Part shown: positions 26,007 to 34,646 of the stretch, piece after piece | Layout: every line of letters begins with the position of its first letter | How positions within the stretch are numbered: position 1 is the first letter of the stretch | Assembly: GCA_004213965.1 (NCBI GenBank) | Contig: SGZI01000005.1 | Location: 1 to 36,428 of the forward strand | DNA: 36,428 nt | Origin: Flavobacteriales bacterium | Lineage (GTDB): Bacteria > Bacteroidota > Bacteroidia > Flavobacteriales > Flavobacteriaceae | Direction: 5' to 3' | Program-made: the position numbers and the translations under genes | The notes under the pieces: model-generated | What the model was told of the DNA's origin: nothing | Databases searched by the model: none | What the model saw: the letters and a program-made list of their open reading frames with translations, nothing else

Positions 26007-28022
26007 GTGTTGAGGATCTTTGTTTTTATATTTTTTTTAATCTCCAATTTTATTTTTGCTCAATATCAAATTACTATTGACGCCTATGTATTAGACTATG
26101 AAACTCAGGACCCAATACCATTTAGTGAGATAAGTTTTACTGAAAATAATATTGCTGCATTAAGCGATAAAGAAGGAAAATTTAAATTAACATATAGTGA
26201 AGACTTAATTGATGATCAAGATCTTTTTCTAATTAAGGCAAACGGCTATATGCCATTACAAGTAACAGCTGATCAATTATACAAATTCTTACGAAATACA
26301 AATAAGTTTTACTTAAAAAATGATGACTCTAGTAATAACTGGGACACTGAATTTTACCTAGATGATAATACAGAGTTTTTATTTGGCAAAGTCTTTAGTG
26401 TTTCAGGCCCTATTCAGGGGGCAACCGTTAGAATTAAAAATACACTTATAGAATCTAAATCTGACTTTGAGGGATATTTTAGTATTAAGGCAAAACTTAA
26501 TGATATACTTATAGTAAATTATTTGGGAATGGATGAAAAACAAATCTTTATTGAAGATTTAGATGATGTGTACGTGCTTTTAAAAACTAGCGCAGAAATA
26601 TTAGATGAAGTAGTATTAAATTCTGCAAAAAAAAGCGATAATAAAGTAGATACTGGATATGGGAAAAAGAATAAAGATGCAATGGGCTTTTCTGCCTCAA
26701 CTTTAACCTCTAAAGACATTTCTCCTGCAGCTATTTCAATTGTTGATGTTATTAAAGGAAAATTTGCTGGAGTTCAAGTAGGATCTAATCAGGACATGTC
26801 TTCCACAGGGAACAAACAGAGAATTTATGTAAGAGGAGGAAGCTTGTCAATTAATAATTCGGCTAGTGCAATTTTTGATGTAGACGGAATGATATATACT
26901 GAAACCCCAGATTTCTTAGACCCTCAACAAATTGAAAGTATAACTCTTTTAAGGTCCTTGGGAGCAACAAACAAATATGGAAGTGAAGGAAGAGGAGGCG
27001 TATTTATTATTAAAATGAATGTTTTAGCAAGAGGATCTGCAGAAATTGTTGATTCTGCATTAGTCAAAGGAAATGATTACACAGAAGAATTGCCAGGGAT
27101 AGTTAAGGATTCTATAGATTCATATTATATTAATGAACTAAAAGCGTCAAAGAGTTTTATTGAGGCTAAAAAAATCTTTAATAATCAAAAAACATATGTT
27201 AATACGCTTTCAATACCATACTATTTTGAGTGCTATAACTACTTTTCTAAATGGAATAAAAATTTTGCATATTCTATTCTTACCGCTCTAGCTCCACTAG
27301 CTAAAAACAACCCTAAGGCATTAAAAGCACTGGCATTTAAAATGGAAGAAATAGGAAAATTAGAAGATGCAAAAATTGTATACCAATACTTAATGAAAAT
27401 AAGACCAAACGATGAACAGTCATATAGAGATTTGGCATTGATTTATAAGGAGCTTCAAGACTTTCCTATGGCAACAGAACTATATTCAAAAATGCTAAAT
27501 AAATCTATTTCAGCTGTTGATATGTTAGGCTTGGAGGAAACTATTGCCAATGAAGCAGCAGAGATGTACTTTAATAATAAAAGCAAGGCATATCTATCTA
27601 AATTTCCTGTGAACAATTTAAAGGGTTTATTCCCAGAATATATTTGGAATAGTTTTGGATATGATTATAGAATTGTATTTGATTGGACTGATCCAAATAT
27701 TGAATTTAATGTTCAGTTTGTTAATCCTAAGAATAAATATTTTAATTGGTCTCATACAGTTATTGATAGTAGAGATAATATGATAGATGAAATTCAGTAT
27801 GGTTATAATACTGAGGAATTTATTATAGATGATTCAGACAAAGGAGAATGGCTTATTAATATTGAAAATTTCACTATTGAAAATCAGGACAACCCAACTT
27901 ATTTAAAATATACTGTATATAAGAACTACGGGAGGCCAAATCAAATTAAAAAGGTAATGGTTATTAACCTTAGCGAGGTAAAACAAAAAATTAATTTAGA
28001 TAAATTAATGTACTACAACTAA
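26007..28022 (+). CDS. Secreted protein with two CarboxypepD_reg-like domains, a TonB plug, TPRs and a DUF2135-like end
   Basis: About 671 residues, exported by an N-terminal signal ending in FIFAQ. In order (numbered from here): a carboxypeptidase-regulatory-like beta domain (about 21-103), a second (about 126-194, GKVFSVSGPIQGATVRI), a TonB-dependent receptor plug (about 226-338, with DVIKGKFAGVQV, IYVRGG, FDVDGMIY and GRGGVFIIKM), TPRs (about 430-500) and a C-terminal domain (about 545-655) resembling YfaP/DUF2135 (RIVFDWTD, YNTEEF, YKNYGRPNQ). The outer-membrane barrel that should follow a plug is absent, so it is not a normal SusC transporter. Start uncertain: TTG 25980, GTG 26007 or TTG 26010. 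It ends in a 4-base overlap with the convergent bacilliredoxin gene. Function unknown. Confidence 0.8.
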   Translation: MLRIFVFIFFLISNFIFAQYQITIDAYVLDYETQDPIPFSEISFTENNIAALSDKEGKFKLTYSEDLIDDQDLFLIKANGYMPLQVTADQLYKFLRNTNKFYLKNDDSSNNWDTEFYLDDNTEFLFGKVFSVSGPIQGATVRIKNTLIESKSDFEGYFSIKAKLNDILIVNYLGMDEKQIFIEDLDDVYVLLKTSAEILDEVVLNSAKKSDNKVDTGYGKKNKDAMGFSASTLTSKDISPAAISIVDVIKGKFAGVQVGSNQDMSSTGNKQRIYVRGGSLSINNSASAIFDVDGMIYTETPDFLDPQQIESITLLRSLGATNKYGSEGRGGVFIIKMNVLARGSAEIVDSALVKGNDYTEELPGIVKDSIDSYYINELKASKSFIEAKKIFNNQKTYVNTLSIPYYFECYNYFSKWNKNFAYSILTALAPLAKNNPKALKALAFKMEEIGKLEDAKIVYQYLMKIRPNDEQSYRDLALIYKELQDFPMATELYSKMLNKSISAVDMLGLEETIANEAAEMYFNNKSKAYLSKFPVNNLKGLFPEYIWNSFGYDYRIVFDWTDPNIEFNVQFVNPKNKYFNWSHTVIDSRDNMIDEIQYGYNTEEFIIDDSDKGEWLINIENFTIENQDNPTYLKYTVYKNYGRPNQIKKVMVINLSEVKQKINLDKLMYYN

Positions 28023-28429
28023 CAATATTCGTTATAGGCATTTTTTAAATTTTCAGCAATTAATTCTGCAGGCCTTCCTTCAATATGATGACGCTCAAGC
28101 ATATGTACTAATTCACCATTTTTAAATAAAGCGATACAAGGTGAGCTTGGCGGAAAAGGGATCATATTCCCCCTAGCAGCATCCGTAGCCTCTTTATCTA
28201 CCCCAGCAAATACAGTTCCTATATTAGTAGGGGACTTTTTATTATTTAAACTTTCAATAGCCCCAGGTCTTGCATTGGCAGCAGCACATCCGCAAACGGA
28301 ATTAACAACTATTAATGTTGTTTCATTCTTGGACAAAATATCCTTTACATCATCAGAACTAACTAAGTCTTTAAACCCAACATCTGTGAGCTCTTTTTTC
28401 ATAGGAATTACTATATTTTCAGGATACAT
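28019..28429 (-). CDS. BrxA/BrxB family bacilliredoxin
   Basis: A 136-residue thioredoxin-fold protein with the CGC redox motif in NSVCGCAAANARPG, the diagnostic bacilliredoxin active site. Further family landmarks are the opening MYPENIVIPMKKEL, the segment FPPSSPCIALFKNGE before the cis-Pro and the closing HHIEGR. In Bacillus these proteins remove bacillithiol from oxidised proteins; in Bacteroidota the family is widespread and the thiol partner may be bacillithiol or another one. The last codons overlap the stop of the convergent TonB-plug fusion gene by 4 bases. A weak -7-like box (TATCTTTA on the minus strand, 28453-28460) lies upstream. Confidence 0.93.
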   Translation of the reverse strand: MYPENIVIPMKKELTDVGFKDLVSSDDVKDILSKNETTLIVVNSVCGCAAANARPGAIESLNNKKSPTNIGTVFAGVDKEATDAARGNMIPFPPSSPCIALFKNGELVHMLERHHIEGRPAELIAENLKNAYNEYC

Positions 28430-28491
28430 ATATTAAAATTTTAAATTTAATGTAAAGATAAAAAATCAACACTAATAATATAAATTTTTCT

Positions 28492-28499
28492 TATTTTCG
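28492..28499 (+). promoter_or_regulatory. Candidate -7 box before the ZIP transporter gene
   Basis: TATTTTCG differs from TAnnTTTG at one position. Predicted transcription start near 28506, leaving a leader of about 10 bases to ATG 28516. The -33 element is not convincing. Confidence 0.35.
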
Positions 28500-28515
28500 C
28501 TGCAATAAAGAAATT

Positions 28516-29379
28516 ATGGAATATATATTAGAGTTTTTTCAAAATGAATCTAGCCCAATTATGCAAGCATTATATGCGGGCTTGTTTACATGGATTCTTA
28601 CCGCTCTTGGAGCAGGGCTTGTTTTTTTCTTTAAATCATCTAATAGAAAACTATTAGATATGGCTTTAGGTTTTACTGGTGGAGTTATGATTGCTGCAAG
28701 TTTTTGGTCGCTTTTATCTCCAGCAATAGCCTATGTCGAATTACAAAATGAATTGGGCCTAAGTTCCATCCCAGTATGGTTTCCACCAGCTGTAGGATTT
28801 TTTTCTGGGGCGCTATTCCTTTATATTTTAGATAAAACTATTCCTCATTTACATATTTTTGGAGAAGTGCATGAGGCAGAGGGTCCTAAAACAGATCTTA
28901 AAAAAACTATGCTACTTGTTTTAGCAATAGCAATTCACAATATTCCTGAGGGCCTAGCTGTTGGTGTAGCTTTTGGAGCATTAGCATCTCCCGATTTATT
29001 AGGAATGGACGGGACATCAGTATTTACTTTAGGCTCTGCTGTAGCATTAGGATTAGGAATAGGAATACAAAATTTTCCTGAAGGATTTGCTGTATCAATG
29101 CCTTTAAGAAGAATGGGTGTTAGCAAAATGAAATCATGGCAATGGGGACAATTGTCTGCAATTGTTGAGCCAATATTTGCAGTAATTGGAGCAGCTATTG
29201 TAATGAGCGTACTACCAATTTTGCCATATGCATTGGCCTTTGCAGCAGGAGCAATGATCTTTATTGTTGTAGAAGAGGTAATCCCTGAAAGTCAAAGAGG
29301 AGGAAATACAGATATAGCAACTATGGGATTAGTTGCTGGATTTATTGTAATGATGTGTCTTGACGTTGCTTTAGGTTAA
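28516..29379 (+). CDS. ZIP family (GufA-type) divalent metal transporter
   Basis: A 287-residue inner-membrane transporter with about eight helices. The metal-binding helices are intact: HNIPEGLAVG (His141, Asn142, Glu145) in helix 4 and QNFPEGFAVS (Asn186, Glu189) in helix 5, the binuclear site of ZIP proteins; VVEEVIPE near the end (helix 7) is also conserved. A His-containing loop (HLHIFGEVHEAEG, 111-123) precedes helix 4. GufA-type members import zinc and sometimes iron or manganese; the neighbouring feo genes do not settle which. Its stop codon overlaps that of the convergent Cys-rich gene by 4 bases. Confidence 0.93.
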   Translation: MEYILEFFQNESSPIMQALYAGLFTWILTALGAGLVFFFKSSNRKLLDMALGFTGGVMIAASFWSLLSPAIAYVELQNELGLSSIPVWFPPAVGFFSGALFLYILDKTIPHLHIFGEVHEAEGPKTDLKKTMLLVLAIAIHNIPEGLAVGVAFGALASPDLLGMDGTSVFTLGSAVALGLGIGIQNFPEGFAVSMPLRRMGVSKMKSWQWGQLSAIVEPIFAVIGAAIVMSVLPILPYALAFAAGAMIFIVVEEVIPESQRGGNTDIATMGLVAGFIVMMCLDVALG

Positions 29380-29504
29380 TGACAGCCACAATCTTTATCA
29401 CTGCAATTATTCTTGGTGTTTTTAGGATTGAATTTTTTCCACAAATATATTATGGCTAGACATGTAGATATAAGTACTAGAATATTTTGCAAATTAAACT
29501 CCAT
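29376..29504 (-). CDS. FeoB-associated Cys-rich small membrane protein
   Basis: A 42-codon gene that starts at ATG 29504, on the base directly after the feoB stop codon. The product has one membrane helix (about residues 5-21, LQNILVLISTCLAIIYLW), a lysine/asparagine linker and a C-terminal cysteine cluster NCSDKDCGCH. This is the architecture of the FeoB-associated Cys-rich membrane protein family, which occupies the FeoC-like slot in Bacteroidota and Firmicutes feo operons. Its role is not established; the cysteines suggest metal binding or redox sensing next to FeoB. The TAA stop overlaps the stop of the ZIP gene in TTAA. Confidence 0.85.
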   Translation of the reverse strand: MEFNLQNILVLISTCLAIIYLWKKFNPKNTKNNCSDKDCGCH

Positions 29505-31607
29505 TTAGCTAAGTATTTGATAAGCAATAAGCGATACAATATATGCAATTAATGTCATTATAATAAACTGCAATGCAGGCCATTTCCAAGAATTTGTTTC
29601 CGTCCTTACAATAGCTAATGTGCTCATACATTGCATTGCAAATGCATAAAAAAGAAGCAATGAGATCCCAGAAGCTAGCGTAAAAATCTTATTTCCATTT
29701 GCATCAGTTTCCCGGAGCATAATCTTTTTTAACTCCAGCCGTTTTTCTTCAGAATCATTATAGCTTTCTACATTATAAATTACAGCCAATGTCCCTACAA
29801 AAACTTCTCTTGCAGCAAATGATGTAATCAGGCCTATTCCAATTTTCCAATCATAACCTAAGGGCTTAAATATTGGCTCAATAGTTTTCCCAATATTACC
29901 TATAAATGAATTTTCTAGTTTTATTGAAGCAATTTCTGATTGTAAGTCATTTTCTGATATTAACTCTATATCTTGAGTCACATAATCTTGAGGATTATCA
30001 AATCTATCTCCAATACCATTAGTTGCTAAAAACCATAAAATGACAGATATTGCAAGAATAATTTTACCTGCTTCTACAATAAATGTTTTAGTTTTTTCTA
30101 CTATAGTATATAATACATCTTTTATTAATGGAATTTTATAATTAGGCATTTCCATTACAAGAACAGATCTAGATCTAATATTTAATACGCTATTTAATAT
30201 ATATGCCGACCCTACTGCAGCTAAAAAACCAATTATATATAATGACATTAGAGCTATGGCTTGGTAATTGAATCCAAAAATCGTTTCATCAGGGATTACT
30301 AAAGCAACGATAATTAAATAGACTGGGAGTCTAGCGGCACATGTCATAAATGGAGTAACTAGAATAGTAATTAATCTTTCTTTCCAGCTTTCAATATTCC
30401 GAGTTGCCATAATTGCAGGTATAGCACATGCTACTCCAGAAATTAATGGGACAACACTTTTGCCACTTAACCCAAATTTTTGCATAATTTTATCCATTAA
30501 AAAGACAACTCTACTCATATAACCACTCTCTTCAAGAATAGAAATAAACATAAATAGAAAGGCAATTTGTGGAATGAATATTACAATCCCACCAATTCCA
30601 GTTATTATTCCATCAGCAAGCAAATTTGTCATGGCACCATTTGGTAAATTAATTTTTACCCACTCAGCCATTTGGGCAAAAGAGGCATCAATAAAATCCA
30701 TTGGCACTGTAGCCCATTCATAGATTACTTGAAAAATTCCTAGAAGTATTAAAAAGAAGATAAAATATCCAAATACTTTATGAGTAAGCAATTTATCTAA
30801 TGATGCGCCAAATCCTACAGCTTTTGATTGATCAATTTTTTGACCAGTCCTTAATATATTATTTATAAGCTGGTATCTTTTTATAGTCTCTTTTTGTTGA
30901 AGTCTTTTTAATTCTGACAATGTTTTAGTCTCAAAATTTTTACTTTCTAAGAACTTCTTATCAATATTTGTAAAGTTAGCATCTTGACATATGACTACCC
31001 ATAGCTTATACAGCTCTTGATTAGGAAAAGTCTTTTGCAGATTTTGAAAATAATTGGAATCAATAATATCAAGATTCATAAAATTAGTTGATGATAACTC
31101 AGTATAATTGCTAATTATATTTTTTAATTTATCTGTCCAATCTGACGATCTGTTTGTTGTTAGAATAATTTTTGTGTCTAAACTCTTTTCAAGAATAGGG
31201 ATGTCTAATTCGATCCCCTTATACTTCATCCTGTCTGACATATTTACTGCTAATATGGTTGGGATTTTTAGATCTTTTACTTGTGTAAAAAGAACTAGAT
31301 TCCTTTTCAAATTTTCTACATCACTAACTATTATTGCTAGATCTGGAAAGTCCTTATTATTCTTGTTTAATAATAGTTCAACTACAATATTTTCATCCAT
31401 TGATGAAGCATTTAAGCTATAAGTTCCTGGAAGATCATATATGTGTGCTTTAACTCCTCTGTCAAGCTTGCAGATACCTTCTTTTTTATCGACAGTTACC
31501 CCTGGATAATTTGCAATTTTTTGATTTAATCCAGTTAATGAATTAAATATAGAGGTTTTCCCAGTATTTGGATTTCCAATAAGCGCTACTTTAATTTGCT
31601 TACTCAT
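29505..31607 (-). CDS. feoB: Ferrous iron transport protein B
   Basis: The 700-residue Fe2+ permease with a cytoplasmic GTPase domain: G1 GNPNTGKT (11-18), G2 Thr38 in GVTVD, G3 DLPG (58-61), G4 NMSD (122-125). The membrane part (from about 265) has the two Gate regions (PLISGVACAIPAIMATR and SFAAREVFVGTLAV) and the FeoB core, ending with several helices. Length is typical for Bacteroidota, with a hydrophilic loop before the second Gate. The ATG overlaps the feoA stop by one base, and the Cys-rich gene follows with no gap: feoA-feoB-Cys-rich is one translationally coupled unit. Confidence 0.97.
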   Translation of the reverse strand: MSKQIKVALIGNPNTGKTSIFNSLTGLNQKIANYPGVTVDKKEGICKLDRGVKAHIYDLPGTYSLNASSMDENIVVELLLNKNNKDFPDLAIIVSDVENLKRNLVLFTQVKDLKIPTILAVNMSDRMKYKGIELDIPILEKSLDTKIILTTNRSSDWTDKLKNIISNYTELSSTNFMNLDIIDSNYFQNLQKTFPNQELYKLWVVICQDANFTNIDKKFLESKNFETKTLSELKRLQQKETIKRYQLINNILRTGQKIDQSKAVGFGASLDKLLTHKVFGYFIFFLILLGIFQVIYEWATVPMDFIDASFAQMAEWVKINLPNGAMTNLLADGIITGIGGIVIFIPQIAFLFMFISILEESGYMSRVVFLMDKIMQKFGLSGKSVVPLISGVACAIPAIMATRNIESWKERLITILVTPFMTCAARLPVYLIIVALVIPDETIFGFNYQAIALMSLYIIGFLAAVGSAYILNSVLNIRSRSVLVMEMPNYKIPLIKDVLYTIVEKTKTFIVEAGKIILAISVILWFLATNGIGDRFDNPQDYVTQDIELISENDLQSEIASIKLENSFIGNIGKTIEPIFKPLGYDWKIGIGLITSFAAREVFVGTLAVIYNVESYNDSEEKRLELKKIMLRETDANGNKIFTLASGISLLLFYAFAMQCMSTLAIVRTETNSWKWPALQFIIMTLIAYIVSLIAYQILS

Positions 31608-31837
31608 TATAATTTAGGGATCTCAATTAGTATTAGTTTCGCAGTTTCTTTTCTTATTGCCAAATGACTCCCATTAATGTTTATGTACATTGGCCCTAAA
31701 AATGGTGCTAGCTGTATAATTTCAATTTCATTTCCTGGCAAACACCCCATCTCTAATAGTTTTATAGGAATACTGCTATCAGAAACATCTTTAATAATAG
31801 CTTTATCACCTTTTTTTAAATCAGCAACTGTTTGCAT
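31607..31837 (-). CDS. feoA: Ferrous iron transport protein A
   Basis: A 76-residue SH3-like FeoA protein with the family pattern ADLKKGDKAIIKDV, then LLEMGCLPGNEIEII and HLAIRKETAKLI. FeoA binds or regulates FeoB in ferrous iron uptake at the cytoplasmic side. The stop codon shares its last A with the feoB ATG. Upstream, a weak -7-like box (TACTTTTA on the minus strand, 31867-31874) lies about 23 bases before a plausible start of transcription. No Fur box could be recognised with confidence. Confidence 0.95.
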   Translation of the reverse strand: MQTVADLKKGDKAIIKDVSDSSIPIKLLEMGCLPGNEIEIIQLAPFLGPMYININGSHLAIRKETAKLILIEIPKL

Positions 31838-31889
31838 AGATGTTATTTAGAATCATTTTAAGGAGCTAAAAGTAAGAAAAATAGATTTC

Positions 31890-32564
31890 TTAATCGAGTT
31901 TTTTTAATATTTCGATGTCTTCTAGAAGTCTGGTTATTTCTGCATCTAGAGTCCCATCATAGAACCCTCTAATTTGTTTCTTTTTATCAATTAGCATAAA
32001 ATTTTCTGTATGAATCATATCATAATCTCCTAATGGACTATCTTCAACTGCTAAATATGATTTTCTAGCGAGGGTATAAATTTGTTTTTTATCACCTGTG
32101 ACCAAGTTCCACTTATGGTCATTAATCTCATTAGCAATTGCATATTTTTTTAATTGCCCTACAGAGTCTATTTCTGGAGTTACTGAATGGGAGAGCAATA
32201 GAATTTCCTTATCATTAATTAATTTCTCTTGGATCTCTTTCATGTTTTTTGTCATTATAGGGCATATTGATTGACAAGTCGTAAAGAAAAAATCGGCGAC
32301 ATATATTTTATCATTGTAGAAATCTTGAGTAATAGTATCCCCATTTTGATTTATTAGATTAAAATCTGAAATAGTGTGGTATTTTATTTTATGTACTATT
32401 GAAGTGTCTACTAATTTTGCATTTACTTCTGCAGGCTGGTATATAGGAAGGCTTGGCTTAGGTTTTAGTATAGAATAAAAAATACTAACAGCAATGATTG
32501 CAAAAATCAAAAAACCAGCTGTTGTTATTAAATCTCTTTTTCTAAAAAGTTTCATCAGATTCAA
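31890..32564 (-). CDS. SCO1/SenC family copper chaperone/thiol protein
   Basis: A 224-residue protein anchored by one N-terminal helix (about 13-32) with a thioredoxin-like domain outside. The copper ligands of Sco are complete: Cys97 and Cys101 in TTCQSICPIM and His185 in DYDMIHTENF. Sco proteins deliver copper to, or reduce, the CuA centre of cytochrome c oxidase. The gene is separated from feoA by 52 bases on the same strand and has its own -7 box, so it is probably a distinct unit that could read through into feo. Confidence 0.93.
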   Translation of the reverse strand: MNLMKLFRKRDLITTAGFLIFAIIAVSIFYSILKPKPSLPIYQPAEVNAKLVDTSIVHKIKYHTISDFNLINQNGDTITQDFYNDKIYVADFFFTTCQSICPIMTKNMKEIQEKLINDKEILLLSHSVTPEIDSVGQLKKYAIANEINDHKWNLVTGDKKQIYTLARKSYLAVEDSPLGDYDMIHTENFMLIDKKKQIRGFYDGTLDAEITRLLEDIEILKKLD

Positions 32565-32577
32565 TATTGTTTAATAT

Positions 32578-32585
32578 CAAAAATA
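32578..32585 (-). promoter_or_regulatory. -7 promoter box of the SCO1-like gene
   Basis: Read on the minus strand this is TATTTTTG, matching TAnnTTTG. Transcription should begin near 32571, only about 7 bases before ATG 32564. No -33 TTG at normal spacing. In the same 74-base divergent gap, TAATTTTA (32609-32616, plus strand) is a weaker candidate for the M1 peptidase. Confidence 0.45.
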
Positions 32586-32638
32586 CGATAGATTCGTTAT
32601 TTAATTACTAATTTTACTTTCAAATTTTTTTAAATAAT

Positions 32639-34576
32639 ATGAGATCAATTGCTTTATTCTTTTTTTTATTCCCAATTTTATTTATTGCTCAAAATTACAA
32701 TGAGGAACTAAATGATATAGTTGCTTTTGAATCAAGTATTGCAGAAAAAAAAATTGATTTTAAGGCTAGTATGAGTACAGCTAACTATGATTTAAAATAC
32801 CATAAATTAGAATTTGAGTTAGATCCATCAAGTTCTTATATAGAAGGAGAAATTACTTCTCATTATGTTTCAAATGAGGATATGTCACAAATTGTGTTTG
32901 ACCTAACAGACAATATGCAAGTTTCTGGAGTATATCATTTATATTCAGGAGCCTCTTTAGATTTTACACAAAATTCTGATGATGAATTAATTATTGATTT
33001 ATTACAAACTCAATTAGCTGGAGTTAAAGATTCTTTAAAGGTTATTTATTCTGGGAATCCAATAAGCTCTGGGTTTGGATCATACGAACAAGATTATCAC
33101 GATGGGGCGCCTATTATATGGACCTTGTCAGAACCATATGGAGCTAAGGGTTGGTGGCCGTGCAAGCAAGATCTTAATGACAAAATTGATTCAATAGATG
33201 TTTTTATTACTACCCCTAAATTCAATTCTAATAATCAGGAAAATATTGCTGTTTCAAATGGCCTAGAAATTAGTCAAATTACTATTGATCAAAATAAAAC
33301 AACTCATTTTAAACATCGATATCCTATTCCAGCTTATCTTATAGCGATTTCAGTAACTAATTATTTAACCTATAATCATGAAGTAGAGAACAACGGCTCT
33401 CCATTTGAAATTGTTAATTATGTGTATCCTGAAAGTTATGATTCTGCAAATGAAAGTACTCTTGTAACAGTAGATATTATGAATTTTTTTACTAATATTT
33501 TTGAGGAATATCCATTTTCAGATGAAAAGTATGGACATGCACAATTTGGCTGGGGAGGAGGAATGGAACACACAACAGTTTCGTTCATGGGCGGATTTAG
33601 TCGAGGGTTAATAGCACATGAGTTAGCCCATCAATGGTTTGGCAACAAGATTACTTGTGGAGCCTGGAATGATATTTGGCTAAACGAAGGGTTTGCAACA
33701 TATTTATCAGGATTAGTAATAGAAAGTTTTGATGGCGCTCAAGATTTTAATACTTGGAAACAGAATAGAATTAATTCAATTACAAGCCAGCCTGATGGAT
33801 CAGTGTATATTAATGAGGATGAACCAACTAGTTCTAGAATTTTTAACGGCAGACTTTCCTATAGTAAGGGGGCGCTTGTATTACATATGCTTCGAAAGGA
33901 GCTAGATGATACATTATTTTTTGAGAGTCTTCAAAATTATTTAGCAGACCCAGATTTTTCTTATGGCTATGCTACATCGGATGAATTTATAGACTCTATT
34001 GAGCAAACTTCTCAAACAGATTTAACAGAATTTTTCAATGATTGGCTTTATGGGGAGGGCTATCCCACCTATAATATTGAATGGAGTCAGCCAAGCGAAA
34101 ATTTAGTTAGGATTGTAACTAACCAAACACAAAGCCATGAATCGGTAGACTTTTTTGAGTCTAAAGTCAAGTTAAAATTAATTGGAATAAATGGAGAAAA
34201 TTCAACAATAACATTGGATAACACTTATAATGGTCAAGAATTTTATCAAACTGTTTTATTTGAGGTATCTGACATAGAATTTGATCCTTATTATGATATC
34301 ATTTCAAAGAATAATGAAGTAACTCTGTCATTAGTTTCTGTTGATATGCAAAATGAAGTTTTTGTTTTCCCAACACCTACTACTAATAAATTTAAAATAA
34401 TTAAACCAGAAAATTTAATTATAGAATTTATTGATATTTATAATACATCAGGACAACACATCATTCATACTGGCTATAGTGAATATATAGATGTAGGAGA
34501 ATTTAGTTCTGGCCAATATTTTATAAAATTATATTCTGATCAAGGACTTATATTTAAGCCTCTTTTAATTAAATAA
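32639..34576 (+). CDS. M1 family aminopeptidase with type IX secretion C-terminal sorting domain
   Basis: A 645-residue secreted zinc peptidase. Signal peptide 1-17 (ends LFIAQ). The N-terminal beta domain (about 45-245) is followed by the exopeptidase motif GGGMEHTT (307-314 region), the zinc site HELAHQW (His327, Glu328, His331) and the third ligand Glu350 in WLNEGFATYL. Residues about 575-645 form a type A sorting domain (VFPTPTTNKFKI, IDIYNTSGQ, GEFSSGQYFIKLYS), so the product should cross the outer membrane by T9SS and end up on the surface or outside. The usual C-terminal helical domain of M1 enzymes is shortened. Likely role: peptide nutrient use. Confidence 0.94.
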   Translation: MRSIALFFFLFPILFIAQNYNEELNDIVAFESSIAEKKIDFKASMSTANYDLKYHKLEFELDPSSSYIEGEITSHYVSNEDMSQIVFDLTDNMQVSGVYHLYSGASLDFTQNSDDELIIDLLQTQLAGVKDSLKVIYSGNPISSGFGSYEQDYHDGAPIIWTLSEPYGAKGWWPCKQDLNDKIDSIDVFITTPKFNSNNQENIAVSNGLEISQITIDQNKTTHFKHRYPIPAYLIAISVTNYLTYNHEVENNGSPFEIVNYVYPESYDSANESTLVTVDIMNFFTNIFEEYPFSDEKYGHAQFGWGGGMEHTTVSFMGGFSRGLIAHELAHQWFGNKITCGAWNDIWLNEGFATYLSGLVIESFDGAQDFNTWKQNRINSITSQPDGSVYINEDEPTSSRIFNGRLSYSKGALVLHMLRKELDDTLFFESLQNYLADPDFSYGYATSDEFIDSIEQTSQTDLTEFFNDWLYGEGYPTYNIEWSQPSENLVRIVTNQTQSHESVDFFESKVKLKLIGINGENSTITLDNTYNGQEFYQTVLFEVSDIEFDPYYDIISKNNEVTLSLVSVDMQNEVFVFPTPTTNKFKIIKPENLIIEFIDIYNTSGQHIIHTGYSEYIDVGEFSSGQYFIKLYSDQGLIFKPLLIK

Positions 34577-34613
34577 TATTGTCTCATATTTTTTTAATTA
34601 ACCATTATTAATT

Positions 34614-34621
34614 TATTTTTG
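34614..34621 (+). promoter_or_regulatory. -7 promoter box of rseP
   Basis: TATTTTTG matches TAnnTTTG; the predicted start of transcription is near 34628, about 19 bases before ATG 34647. No convincing -33 TTG at the normal distance. The 70-base gap after the M1 gene shows no clear hairpin terminator. Confidence 0.45.
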
Positions 34622-34646
34622 CCCTCAATTAATTCTATTTGTTAAT

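Noticed and set aside
34594-34614. Palindrome TTAATTAA and adjacent AT-rich repeats as a terminator
   Set aside because: A pure AT palindrome of 8 bases in an AT-rich gap is expected by chance and has no stable stem or loop.
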